Shown piece after piece: positions 1-5,713 of a DNA stretch of 6,659 bases. This DNA is from Clostridia bacterium (GTDB taxonomy: Bacteria; Bacillota; Clostridia; Christensenellales; Aristaeellaceae): positions 1 through 6,659 of the forward strand of contig CAAEEC010000422.1 of the NCBI GenBank assembly GCA_900754755.1, read 5' to 3'. Under the pieces are notes generated by a model, which searched no databases, was not told where the DNA came from, and worked only from the letters and a program-made list of their open reading frames with translations. The position numbers and the translations under genes are program-made. Position 1 is the stretch's first letter, and the number at the start of each line of letters is the position of its first letter.

Positions 1-1812
1 CACCACGGTTGGCTCTATTACGATTCCTGGCGTTTCCCCGAGCGAGTGCATCCGCACCTGGCAAACCGCAACCTACTGGTGGAGCAGGTGCGCGCGTTGC
101 ACGCGCAGGGCATCAAAGCGCCGGTATATATCACTGTGCAATGGGACTATTATACCGCCAACCGCCACCCGGAATGGCTGATTCGCAAGCCGGATGGCGC
201 GCATGAGGGCGGCCCGTTCAGCGAGCCGGGCTTTTATCAATCGCTGTGTGTGAACACAGGCTATTGGAAATTCTTGCAAGAGCAGACGCTTGAGGTTATG
301 GAATTGCTGGGCGATGAACTGGACGGCCTATTTTTCGATATCGTGGGCATCCGGCCCTGCACCTGCGCGGCCTGCCGCAAGGAAATGCTGGAAAAAGGCC
401 TGGATTTTGGCGATGAAGCGCAAGTGCGCGCCTTCGCCAAGCAATCCATCGACCGCTTCAAGCAAAAGATGAGCGCTTTTGTGCGCGAACACAACGACCA
501 CTGCACCATTTTTTACAACGCGGGGCACGTTGGCCCCTGCACCAAAGACAGCAAAGAGGCCTATACGCATTTCGAATTGGAAAGCCTGCCCAGCGGCGGC
601 TGGGGCTATCTGCACTTCCCGGTTACGGCGCGCTATGCGCGCAAATTGGGCAAGGATTGCATCGGCATGACGGGCAAATTCCACACCAGCTGGGGCGATT
701 TCCATTCGCTGAAAAACCAAGCTGCGCTGGAATTCGAGGCGTTCCGCATGCTCAGCTTTGGCTTTGCCTGCAGCATTGGCGATCAGCTTCCGCCGGATGG
801 CCGCTTAAACGCCGCCACCTATCGCCTGATCGGCAAGGTGTATCGCCCGTTTGCCGAGCGCGAAGCCTGGGCGCGGCCCTCCACCCCGCTGGTGGAAGCC
901 GCGGTGCTCACGAACGAAAGTCCCCTCTATGAGCAGCAGATGTCCGACTCGATCCTGGGCGCGGCCCAGTTGCTGGAAGAATTGGCCCTGCAATTCGATA
1001 TCATCGACGCGGAAATGGACTTTTCACCTTATAAGCTGTTGATCGTGCCCGAAGATGTGGCGGGTTCGCCAGCGCTTTCCGAAAAGCTGGCCGCGTTTAC
1101 CGTCGCGGGCGGGCGCGTGCTCTCCTGCGGGCGCGGCGCGCTGGACAACGGCGCGTATCCCGCTTGCTATCCGGCCCGATACGTGGGCGAACGCGAAGCG
1201 TACCCGGATTTCATCGTAGCGAACGGCCTACTGGCGGAAGGGCTGGAACCGGAGAACGAATACGCAATTTATCAACAGGGCGCCGTGTTGGAAAACGCGC
1301 AGAACGCCGTTCTGTTCGCGCGCGCGCCGTATTTCCCGCGCGCGGGCCGCAAATTCTGCTCGCATCGCTACACGCCCAGCGCGGGCGGCGAAGCGTATCC
1401 CACGGCGGCTTTGGCAAACGGCGTGTTGCTCTTCGCCCATCCACTCTTTGCGCAGTATCGCGATTGTGCGCCCGGCTGGGTGAAACAGATCGTGAAAAAC
1501 GCGCTGGATCTGCTCCTGCCCGAGCGGCTCGTGCGGCACGATGGCGCCTCCACCGTCACGGTATCGTTGCTCGACCAGCCGGAGCACCATCGCACCTGCG
1601 CGCACATTTTGAGCTACATCCCCGTGCGCAAGAGCGCGACCATCGACATCGTGGAGGAGCGCACACAGGCACGCGACCTGCACCTCACACTGCACATCCC
1701 GCGCGGGTTTACCCGCGCACGCCTCGTGCCCGAAGGCATCCCGCTCGCCGTCGAAGGCGAGCGGGTGACCGTGCCCTGCGTAGATGGCTACGCGATTGTG
1801 GAACTGACTTAA
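1..1812 (+). CDS. Glycoside hydrolase, GHL6 / GH151-like with beta-galactosidase trimerisation-type domain (5'-truncated)
   Basis: The frame is open from the first base, so the gene starts upstream; 603 residues are visible and an in-frame GTG at 46 is not a credible start. Residues about 1-290 look like a TIM-barrel hydrolase domain of the hypothetical glycosyl hydrolase 6 type. It includes a barrel strand LDGLFFDIV with Asp113 as a candidate catalytic acid residue, followed by a CxCxxC cluster (Cys120, Cys122, Cys125), then a segment with FELESLP, GGWGYLHFP and TGKFHTSWGDF. Residues about 298-505 resemble the flavodoxin-like beta-galactosidase trimerisation domain (YKLLIVPEDV; AGGRVLSCG). 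The last 100 residues look like a beta-sandwich. Known relatives with this layout are about 650-700 residues and include GH151 alpha-L-fucosidases, so perhaps 50-100 N-terminal residues are missing. The protein probably acts in the cytoplasm on an alpha-linked or beta-linked sugar; alpha-L-fucosidase is a family-based guess. It is followed by its own terminator and is probably unrelated to the next operon. Confidence 0.75.
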   Translation, partial: HHGWLYYDSWRFPERVHPHLANRNLLVEQVRALHAQGIKAPVYITVQWDYYTANRHPEWLIRKPDGAHEGGPFSEPGFYQSLCVNTGYWKFLQEQTLEVMELLGDELDGLFFDIVGIRPCTCAACRKEMLEKGLDFGDEAQVRAFAKQSIDRFKQKMSAFVREHNDHCTIFYNAGHVGPCTKDSKEAYTHFELESLPSGGWGYLHFPVTARYARKLGKDCIGMTGKFHTSWGDFHSLKNQAALEFEAFRMLSFGFACSIGDQLPPDGRLNAATYRLIGKVYRPFAEREAWARPSTPLVEAAVLTNESPLYEQQMSDSILGAAQLLEELALQFDIIDAEMDFSPYKLLIVPEDVAGSPALSEKLAAFTVAGGRVLSCGRGALDNGAYPACYPARYVGEREAYPDFIVANGLLAEGLEPENEYAIYQQGAVLENAQNAVLFARAPYFPRAGRKFCSHRYTPSAGGEAYPTAALANGVLLFAHPLFAQYRDCAPGWVKQIVKNALDLLLPERLVRHDGASTVTVSLLDQPEHHRTCAHILSYIPVRKSATIDIVEERTQARDLHLTLHIPRGFTRARLVPEGIPLAVEGERVTVPCVDGYAIVELT

Positions 1813-1832
1813 GCAAATGCATTTGGCGGTGC

Positions 1833-1872
1833 ATATCGGCCTCTCCTCCCAGGAAGGGCCGATATTTAATTT
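1833..1872 (+). terminator. Rho-independent terminator after the glycoside hydrolase gene
   Basis: A perfect 9-bp stem, ATATCGGCC (1833-1841) with GGCCGATAT (1857-1865), is extended inward by a T-G wobble, one C/A mismatch and four more pairs (TCCT 1844-1847 with AGGA 1851-1854), closing on a CCC loop. It is followed by TTTAATTT (1865-1872), an interrupted but U-rich tail. It lies 20 bp after the TAA stop of the hydrolase gene and just before the promoter of the next operon, so it insulates the two units. A 12-bp palindrome, CAAATGCATTTG (1814-1825), sits just upstream and has no clear role. Confidence 0.85.
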
Positions 1873-1895
1873 ACGCAGAATTCTCTTTTCAATTA

Positions 1896-1924
1896 TTGAC
1901 ACTCTGTAGTTTAAATGCTATACT
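1896..1924 (+). promoter_or_regulatory. Sigma-A-type extended -10 promoter of the repressor-peptidase-ABC operon
   Basis: The -35 box is a perfect TTGACA (1896-1901), the spacer is exactly 17 bp, the extended -10 TG is at 1916-1917, and the -10 box is TATACT (1919-1924, one mismatch to TATAAT). It lies in a short AT-rich island unlike the GC-rich surroundings. Transcription should start near 1931, giving a leader of about 32 nt before the repressor ATG. A promoter this close to consensus would be strong unless repressed, which fits the inverted repeat that overlaps it. Confidence 0.88.
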
Positions 1925-1939
1925 CATATCAAACTACAG
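1904..1939. promoter_or_regulatory. Candidate BlaI-family operator, 9-bp inverted repeat straddling the -10 box
   Basis: CTGTAGTTT (1904-1912) and AAACTACAG (1931-1939) are exact reverse complements separated by 18 bp. The left arm lies in the promoter spacer and the right arm covers the expected transcription start. Both carry the TGTA/TACA core known from BlaI/MecI/CopY operators, and the half-site recurs at 3322-3337 as a compact dyad. Classical BlaI dyads are compact, about 14 bp of contact; here each arm lacks a good partner at that distance, so the arms may be two separate weak sites or one widely spaced site. Autorepression by the adjacent repressor is the natural reading but is inferred. 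Confidence 0.7.
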
Positions 1940-1962
1940 TATATCAATCAAAGGAGGGCCCT

Positions 1963-2361
1963 ATGAAATCGCAACTTTCCATTTCCGAATCCGAATGGCA
2001 GGTGATGAAAATCCTTTGGAACCATGCCCCGCAAACCCTCCCCGAAATTTTGTACCAGTTGCGGCAAACCGCTTGGAGCAAAACGACCATTCAAACGTAT
2101 CTGGCCCGCCTGGTGAAAAAAGGGGCCTTGCGCACAGAGCGCCAGGGCAAGGGGTATTTGTACTATCCGGCGGCATCGGAAAGCGATTGCCAGATGGCGG
2201 AAAGCCGCAGTTTTCTCAGCCGCGTATATGACGGCTCTTTGTCCCAGATGGTCATGGGCTTTGTGAAAAGCGGCGATCTTTCGCCGGAGGAATTGCGGGA
2301 GCTGAAGAACCTGATTGCGCAGCAGGAGGAAACCCATGCAGATCCTCGGCAAGATCTTTAA
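1963..2361 (+). CDS. BlaI/MecI-family transcriptional repressor
   Basis: This 132-residue protein has the usual length and form of the family. Residues 1-70 form a winged helix, beginning with the typical ISESEWQVMKILW segment, with a recognition helix about 38-50 (WSKTTIQTYLARL) and a wing ending GKGYLYYP. Residues about 76-120 form the dimerisation helices, including the family-typical VYDGSLSQMVMGFV and LSPEELRELKNLI. In BlaI and MecI the dimerisation helix near the GFV segment (Phe100 here) is where induced proteolysis occurs; I infer but cannot show that this site is used here. The start at 1963 is fixed by AAGGAGG at 1951-1957; an in-frame ATG at 1915 lies within the promoter and is rejected. 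The gene overlaps the M56 peptidase gene by 26 nt, the classic repressor/antirepressor pairing. It probably represses its own operon through the TGTAGT/ACTACA sites. It is not necessarily a beta-lactamase regulator, as no beta-lactamase gene is present. Confidence 0.93.
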   Translation: MKSQLSISESEWQVMKILWNHAPQTLPEILYQLRQTAWSKTTIQTYLARLVKKGALRTERQGKGYLYYPAASESDCQMAESRSFLSRVYDGSLSQMVMGFVKSGDLSPEELRELKNLIAQQEETHADPRQDL

Positions 2362-3355
2362 CGCGCTTCTTTTTGTATCTGCCATGGGCGGCATATTTTG
2401 CGTGTTGTCGCTTTTTGCAGCGCGCGTTTTGCGGTGCGCATTGCCGCTGTGGGTGCCTCTCTGCGGCATGGCGTTGTTTTGCGTTCCAATCCTTTCGCCG
2501 GAAGTATCCCTACTATCGCCGGAAAGGCAAGATTGGCTCAGCGGGTATCGCATTGCCTGCTGGATATGGGCAGGCGGGTGCGGGGTGTTTTTGCTCTGCG
2601 ATATTGTGCGCGCTGCTTTGGCAAAGCGGGCGCTAAAGGGATATCCGCGCTGCAACGACGAACGGATAACGGCCATTTGCGCCCATTGCGCCCAGACCAT
2701 TGGCCTAAAAAAGGCGCCTGCGCTGTATTATGGGACGCTGGAAAACCCGGTTTGCGTCACGGGCGCAATTCGCCCGGCGCTCCTCATGGACAAAGCGATT
2801 GTGGAACGATTGAACGATACCGAGCTGTCCGCCGTGTTTTTTCACGAACTGACCCATGTGAAGCGGCGGCATTTGCTGTGGGAACGCATCTATGATGTCG
2901 TTTGCCTGGCAAACTGGTTCAACCCTTTTGCCTGGATCGCCAGGCGGGAGTTCTCGCTTCATTGCGAAATGGATTGCGATGACAAGGCCCTCAAGGCTTC
3001 GCAGGGGGAAATGGCGCAGAGGGAATATGCTCTGGCCATCCTGCGCCTGCTGGAATTGTCCACGATCCGGGCTACGCAGCCGGGAAGGGGCGCTGGCGCG
3101 CTCAGCTTTCTGTTGGCAAAGCGCCGGTTGAAACGGATCACCGCAAAGCCTTCAAAGATCAGGGAACGGATGCTATGCGCGGCATTGGCGGTTTCGCTAG
3201 CGCTTACGGTGGCGCTTTCCCTGCGGTTCAGCCGGGAACACTTTTATCCCTATCCGGCCTATAGCGTTGGCACGGAATATTCCACGGGTTGCGGCGTGCG
3301 ACCCTTTTTTCAGCACTATAAAACTACTATTGTAGTTATATGGAGGTTCTTATGA
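2336..3355 (+). CDS. M56-family membrane zinc metallopeptidase (BlaR1/MecR1-like, no penicillin-binding sensor domain)
   Basis: The protein is 339 residues. Membrane segments are visible at about 7-29, 35-53, 72-94 and 280-297. The cytoplasmic protease domain between the third and fourth carries the HEXXH zinc motif HELTH (His170, Glu171, His174), and downstream CEMDCDDKAL offers Glu211 as the third zinc ligand, as in BlaR1-type M56 enzymes. BlaR1 and MecR1 are about 585-600 residues and end in a penicillin-binding domain; here only about 40 residues follow the last membrane segment, so beta-lactam sensing by that route is excluded. The inferred role is a signal-responsive antirepressor for the upstream BlaI-type protein. 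The start at 2336 is supported by AGGAGGA at 2324-2330. Odd points: 16 cysteines, including a CxxC (Cys115, Cys118) in the cytoplasmic domain, and a final stretch (KTTIVVIW) encoded by an operator-like inverted repeat. The TGA stop overlaps the ATG of the ABC ATPase (ATGA). Confidence 0.9.
   Translation: MQILGKIFNALLFVSAMGGIFCVLSLFAARVLRCALPLWVPLCGMALFCVPILSPEVSLLSPERQDWLSGYRIACWIWAGGCGVFLLCDIVRAALAKRALKGYPRCNDERITAICAHCAQTIGLKKAPALYYGTLENPVCVTGAIRPALLMDKAIVERLNDTELSAVFFHELTHVKRRHLLWERIYDVVCLANWFNPFAWIARREFSLHCEMDCDDKALKASQGEMAQREYALAILRLLELSTIRATQPGRGAGALSFLLAKRRLKRITAKPSKIRERMLCAALAVSLALTVALSLRFSREHFYPYPAYSVGTEYSTGCGVRPFFQHYKTTIVVIWRFL
3318..3341. promoter_or_regulatory. Compact BlaI-type operator dyad at the peptidase/ABC transporter junction
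   Basis: AACTACTATTGTAGTT (3322-3337) has perfect 6-bp arms around a TATT core, and pairing resumes beyond one mismatch (ATA 3318-3320 with TAT 3339-3341). ACTAC-N4-GTAGT has the spacing of known BlaI/MecI dyads of the ACTACATATGTAGT kind, and the arms match the repeat at the operon promoter. It lies within the 3' end of the M56 coding sequence and abuts GGAGGT (3342-3347), the ribosome binding site of the ABC ATPase gene. I see only a weak internal promoter (TATAAA 3317-3322 with no good -35), so it could act as a repressed internal promoter, a roadblock site, or an RNA hairpin near the ribosome binding site. Confidence 0.68.
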
Positions 3356-4230
3356 GAGCGAACATGGAAATCCTTCACGTGAGCAAGCAATACAAAAATG
3401 GCGTTACCGCCCTTGAAGATGTCAGCTTTTGCGTTGGCAGCGGCGTTTTTGGCCTGTTGGGCCACAATGGAGCGGGAAAAACCACGCTGATGAAAGCGCT
3501 GGTTACGGTTTTGAAACCATCGGCGGGTACGATTCGCGTTTGCGGCCTTGACACCGCGACACAGGGGAAAGAAGTGCGGGCGAGAGTGGGATACCTGCCC
3601 CAGGAGCTGGCGATGTACCCCTCGCTTTCGGTGTGGGATTTTGTGAATTACATGGCGCAAATCAAAGGGATTCGCGACAAAAAGGCCGTCAGCGCGGTGC
3701 TGGAAGAGGTGGAAATGCTGGAATTCTCCCGGCGCAAAATCGGGCAGCTCTCCGGCGGCATGAAGCGCAGGGTGGGCATAGCGCAGGCGCTGATTGGCAA
3801 TCCGCCAATTCTCGTGGTGGACGAGCCGACGGCCGGGCTCGACCCGGAGGAGCGGGTGCGATTCCGCGGCCTGCTATCGCGATACGCCAGCGAGGGACGC
3901 ACGGTTTTGCTCTCCACGCACATCGTGGAGGACATCCATCAGCTTTGCGGGGAATTGGCTGTTTTGCGGAAAGGCCGGCTGTTTTACGCGGGCACGTCCG
4001 CCACCCTGCTGGAACGGGTAAGGGATAAGGTCAAAATCCTACGCCTGGAAAACGAGGCCCAACTCGTCGAATTGCAAAAGAAAGCCGTGGTGCTGTCGAC
4101 AACCTACGAAAGCCATGGGCTGGCTGCGCGCATTATGGATGAGGATGATCTTTACACGCAGGCCCAACCCGTGTCAGCGACGCTCGAGGATGCCTATGTG
4201 TATTGTATGGGAGGGAAAGCGCATGCGTAG
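3352..4230 (+). CDS. ABC transporter ATP-binding protein, ABC-2/drug-exporter type
   Basis: This 292-residue ATPase has all nucleotide-binding motifs intact: Walker A GHNGAGKT (37-44), Q-loop Gln84 in YLPQE, signature LSGGM (133-137), Walker B ILVVDE (153-158), D-loop AGLDP (161-165) and switch His190 in STH. The tail, about residues 225-292, is the variable C-terminal extension common in CcmA/NatA-type exporter ATPases, ending in the usual SATLEDAYVY segment. It would dimerise and drive the two permeases encoded next. The start at 3352 is chosen because GGAGGT at 3342-3347 fits it; in-frame ATGs at 3340 and 3364 are less well placed. The start overlaps the M56 stop by 4 nt and the end overlaps the first permease by 8 nt, which indicates translational coupling. 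The compact operator-like dyad directly upstream suggests control by the BlaI-type repressor. Transport direction is inferred to be export; the substrate is unknown. Confidence 0.94.
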   Translation: MRANMEILHVSKQYKNGVTALEDVSFCVGSGVFGLLGHNGAGKTTLMKALVTVLKPSAGTIRVCGLDTATQGKEVRARVGYLPQELAMYPSLSVWDFVNYMAQIKGIRDKKAVSAVLEEVEMLEFSRRKIGQLSGGMKRRVGIAQALIGNPPILVVDEPTAGLDPEERVRFRGLLSRYASEGRTVLLSTHIVEDIHQLCGELAVLRKGRLFYAGTSATLLERVRDKVKILRLENEAQLVELQKKAVVLSTTYESHGLAARIMDEDDLYTQAQPVSATLEDAYVYCMGGKAHA

Positions 4231-4984
4231 AATGTTGGCGGTTCTTCGCTACGAATACAAGATGCAGTTCCGGCGCTTGGCCACTTGGGGCATATTTCTG
4301 GCGGCAACGGTGCTTTCCCTTCTGGACAATTTTCCTTCCAGCGCGAATTTGGCGCGCCTGGAATTTTTGCGGGAACCGGCTTACTTTGTGTACCGGATCA
4401 TGAGCCTGGACAGCCTTGTTCTGTTGTTTGGCCTCATGTTTTTGCTGGCGGGGCGCTTTCCCCTGGACGCAAAGACGGGAATGAAGCCGTTGCTGATGGC
4501 GACGCCCTTGCAAAAATGGCAATATGTGCTGGGAAAACTGCTGGGCGGGTTCCTATACGTCTTCTCGCTACTGAGCATTTTTCTCGCGCTCAACACGGCG
4601 ATTTACGCCGCTGCGGCCCCGTTTGAGGTTTCGTGGGCGGAATGTATCGTCCCTCTGCTCAAAGCTCTCTTGGTTTCGGCCGCTCCGGCCGGTTGGTTCG
4701 TCAGCTTTGTCTCGATTGCCCTGCCGGGAATGATCGATATCCGGCTGTTCTATATCCTGTCGGCGGTGCTGTTTGGGTTCAACGCCACGTATGTAGGCTC
4801 GGCGGAGGCCATGCCCTTTTACCTCATCGCTGCTGGCGATTTGGTGCGCCTGATCTGGGTGCATCCGAAATGGCCGTTTGTTGACACGGGAAGCGTGGTG
4901 GCAAATGGGTGCTTTTTGGTGGGGAGCGGCATTGTGTGCGGAAGCCTGCTGTTTTTGAAGCACAAATTCTGGAGGGCGGAATGA
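4223..4984 (+). CDS. ABC-2-type transporter permease, subunit 1
   Basis: This 253-residue protein has about six hydrophobic segments, at roughly 18-34, 57-77, 106-130, 141-167, 172-192 and 222-244, after a short basic N-terminus (MRRMLAVLRYEYKMQFRR), the usual start of ABC-2 permeases. Between the second and third segments is the cytoplasmic stretch RFPLDAKTGMKPLLMATPLQ followed by KWQYVLGK. This matches the ABC-2 pattern of an acidic residue, a Gly, a 'P-L' turn and a 'GK' at the start of the next helix, and probably contacts the ATPase. No extracytoplasmic peptidase or sensor domain is present. The start follows GGAGGG at 4210-4215. It overlaps the ATPase gene by 8 nt and the second permease gene by 4 nt (ATGA), so it should form a heteromeric permease with it. 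I do not recognise a closer subfamily or substrate. Confidence 0.82.
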   Translation: MRRMLAVLRYEYKMQFRRLATWGIFLAATVLSLLDNFPSSANLARLEFLREPAYFVYRIMSLDSLVLLFGLMFLLAGRFPLDAKTGMKPLLMATPLQKWQYVLGKLLGGFLYVFSLLSIFLALNTAIYAAAAPFEVSWAECIVPLLKALLVSAAPAGWFVSFVSIALPGMIDIRLFYILSAVLFGFNATYVGSAEAMPFYLIAAGDLVRLIWVHPKWPFVDTGSVVANGCFLVGSGIVCGSLLFLKHKFWRAE

Positions 4985-5616
4985 TGGGACGTGTGGCAAG
5001 GGAAGCCCAAATTTTTGGCATCAATTTCTGGATCGTGTCCGCGGCAGTTGGGGCGGCCACAATCGCGTTTTCCCTCCTAGCGGGGGAGCTGCTGGATTTT
5101 TATCCGGCCATTTTTGAAGTCGTATACCCGTTTTTTGCGGCCATCGTTGTGGGCGAATGGGGAAAGACGCGCTCGGATGGCAATTTTGATCTTGTCGCCG
5201 CCCAATGCAAATCGCTTTTTCCCTGGGTATTGCGGCGCTACACCGCGGCCTTTGGGGGCGCCAGCCTGTTTGCCGCCTTAAGCATGGCGGGCGCGTCGAT
5301 AGCTCGATATGAATTGCCGCTGGGAGAACTGCTCGTCATATATTTTCCTCCCGCGTTCTTTTTATCGTCCCTGTGCGCGCTATTGGGACTCCTGTGCAGG
5401 CAGGAGCACATCGCTACCCTGGTTTGCGGGGTTGTGTGGCTGGTCCTTCTTTTCACGCGAAGCCTGCTAAGATTTCCAGGACTGGAATATATCTACTTGT
5501 TTATCCGGTTTGCCGGAGATCAGAACAACATTTGGCTGTGGAACAAGGGGATCGTCTCTTTGGCAGGTTTGCTCCTATGGGGCGGCATATATTGGGCGTG
5601 CAAAAGAATGGGCTAA
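4981..5616 (+). CDS. Putative ABC-2-type transporter permease, subunit 2
   Basis: This 211-residue membrane protein has about six hydrophobic segments, at roughly 13-34, 40-58, 86-106, 113-138, 142-160 and 189-207. Between the second and third is a cytoplasmic loop with GEWGKTRSDGNFDLVAAQCK and WVLRRY, which parallels the ABC-2 coupling loop of the first permease, so I infer it is the partner half of the channel rather than an unrelated protein. It is shorter than the first and shares little obvious sequence with it. Adjacent ATG codons at 4981 and 4984 both fit GGAGGG at 4971-4976; I took the first, which overlaps the previous stop as ATGA. It is the last gene of the operon. The product assignment rests on topology and position more than on a diagnostic motif. 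Confidence 0.72.
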   Translation: MMGRVAREAQIFGINFWIVSAAVGAATIAFSLLAGELLDFYPAIFEVVYPFFAAIVVGEWGKTRSDGNFDLVAAQCKSLFPWVLRRYTAAFGGASLFAALSMAGASIARYELPLGELLVIYFPPAFFLSSLCALLGLLCRQEHIATLVCGVVWLVLLFTRSLLRFPGLEYIYLFIRFAGDQNNIWLWNKGIVSLAGLLLWGGIYWACKRMG

Positions 5617-5639
5617 AGGACACGTGCGTGAATTCCGCC

Positions 5640-5649
5640 CACAATTGTG
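5640..5649. repeat. Perfect 10-bp palindrome in the convergent intergenic gap
   Basis: CACAATTGTG is a perfect palindrome one base away from the large hairpin at 5651-5682. It does not match the operator half-site found elsewhere in the window, and it may simply be part of the structured termination region between the two convergent genes. Confidence 0.35.
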
Positions 5650-5650
5650 A

Positions 5651-5682
5651 TGGGCCGCCACACAGGGAAGTGCGGCGGCCCA
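5651..5682. terminator. GC-rich hairpin between convergent genes, probable bidirectional terminator
   Basis: TGGGCCGCCACAC (5651-5663) pairs with GTGCGGCGGCCCA (5670-5682): 12 of 13 positions match, with one A/C mismatch and a 6-nt loop. It lies between the end of the permease gene (5616) and the stop of the opposing aminotransferase gene (5714), where a shared terminator is expected. No run of T follows the stem on either strand, so it is not a classical U-tailed terminator; it may act with an extra factor or by structure alone, or block transcript readthrough and decay from both sides. Confidence 0.55.
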
Positions 5683-5713
5683 TGGATTGGGAAACGGAAA
5701 AATCCGGGATGGC

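Noticed and set aside
1228..1902. 224-codon open frame on the - strand over the 3' half of the hydrolase gene
   Set aside because: It is antisense to a clear coding region, has no motif, and no ribosome binding site was noted for it.
1915..1962. Upstream in-frame ATG that would add 16 residues to the repressor
   Set aside because: The ATG lies between the -35 and -10 boxes, so it is not transcribed from this promoter; AAGGAGG fits the ATG at 1963.
1164..2231. 355-codon open frame on the + strand, rich in Arg, Ala and Gly
   Set aside because: It crosses the end of the hydrolase gene, the terminator, the promoter and the repressor gene in another frame. The Arg-rich low-complexity translation is typical of a shadow frame.
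1948..2700. 250-codon open frame on the - strand over the repressor and peptidase genes
   Set aside because: It is antisense to two well-recognised proteins, has no recognisable motif, and its composition is that of a shadow frame in GC-rich DNA.
3289..3322. Internal promoter for the ABC genes (TATAAA at 3317-3322)
   Set aside because: No acceptable -35 at 16-18 bp; the nearest TTGCGG is 22 bp away. Too weak to list as a promoter, though kept as a possibility in the operator entry.
3340..3351. Earlier in-frame ATG for the ABC ATPase at 3340
   Set aside because: It lies within the dyad and ahead of GGAGGT, which is correctly spaced for the ATG at 3352.
1963..3355. Beta-lactam resistance regulatory pair (blaI/blaR1)
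   Set aside because: The peptidase lacks the penicillin-binding domain and no beta-lactamase or PBP gene is present, so gene symbols from that system were not assigned.
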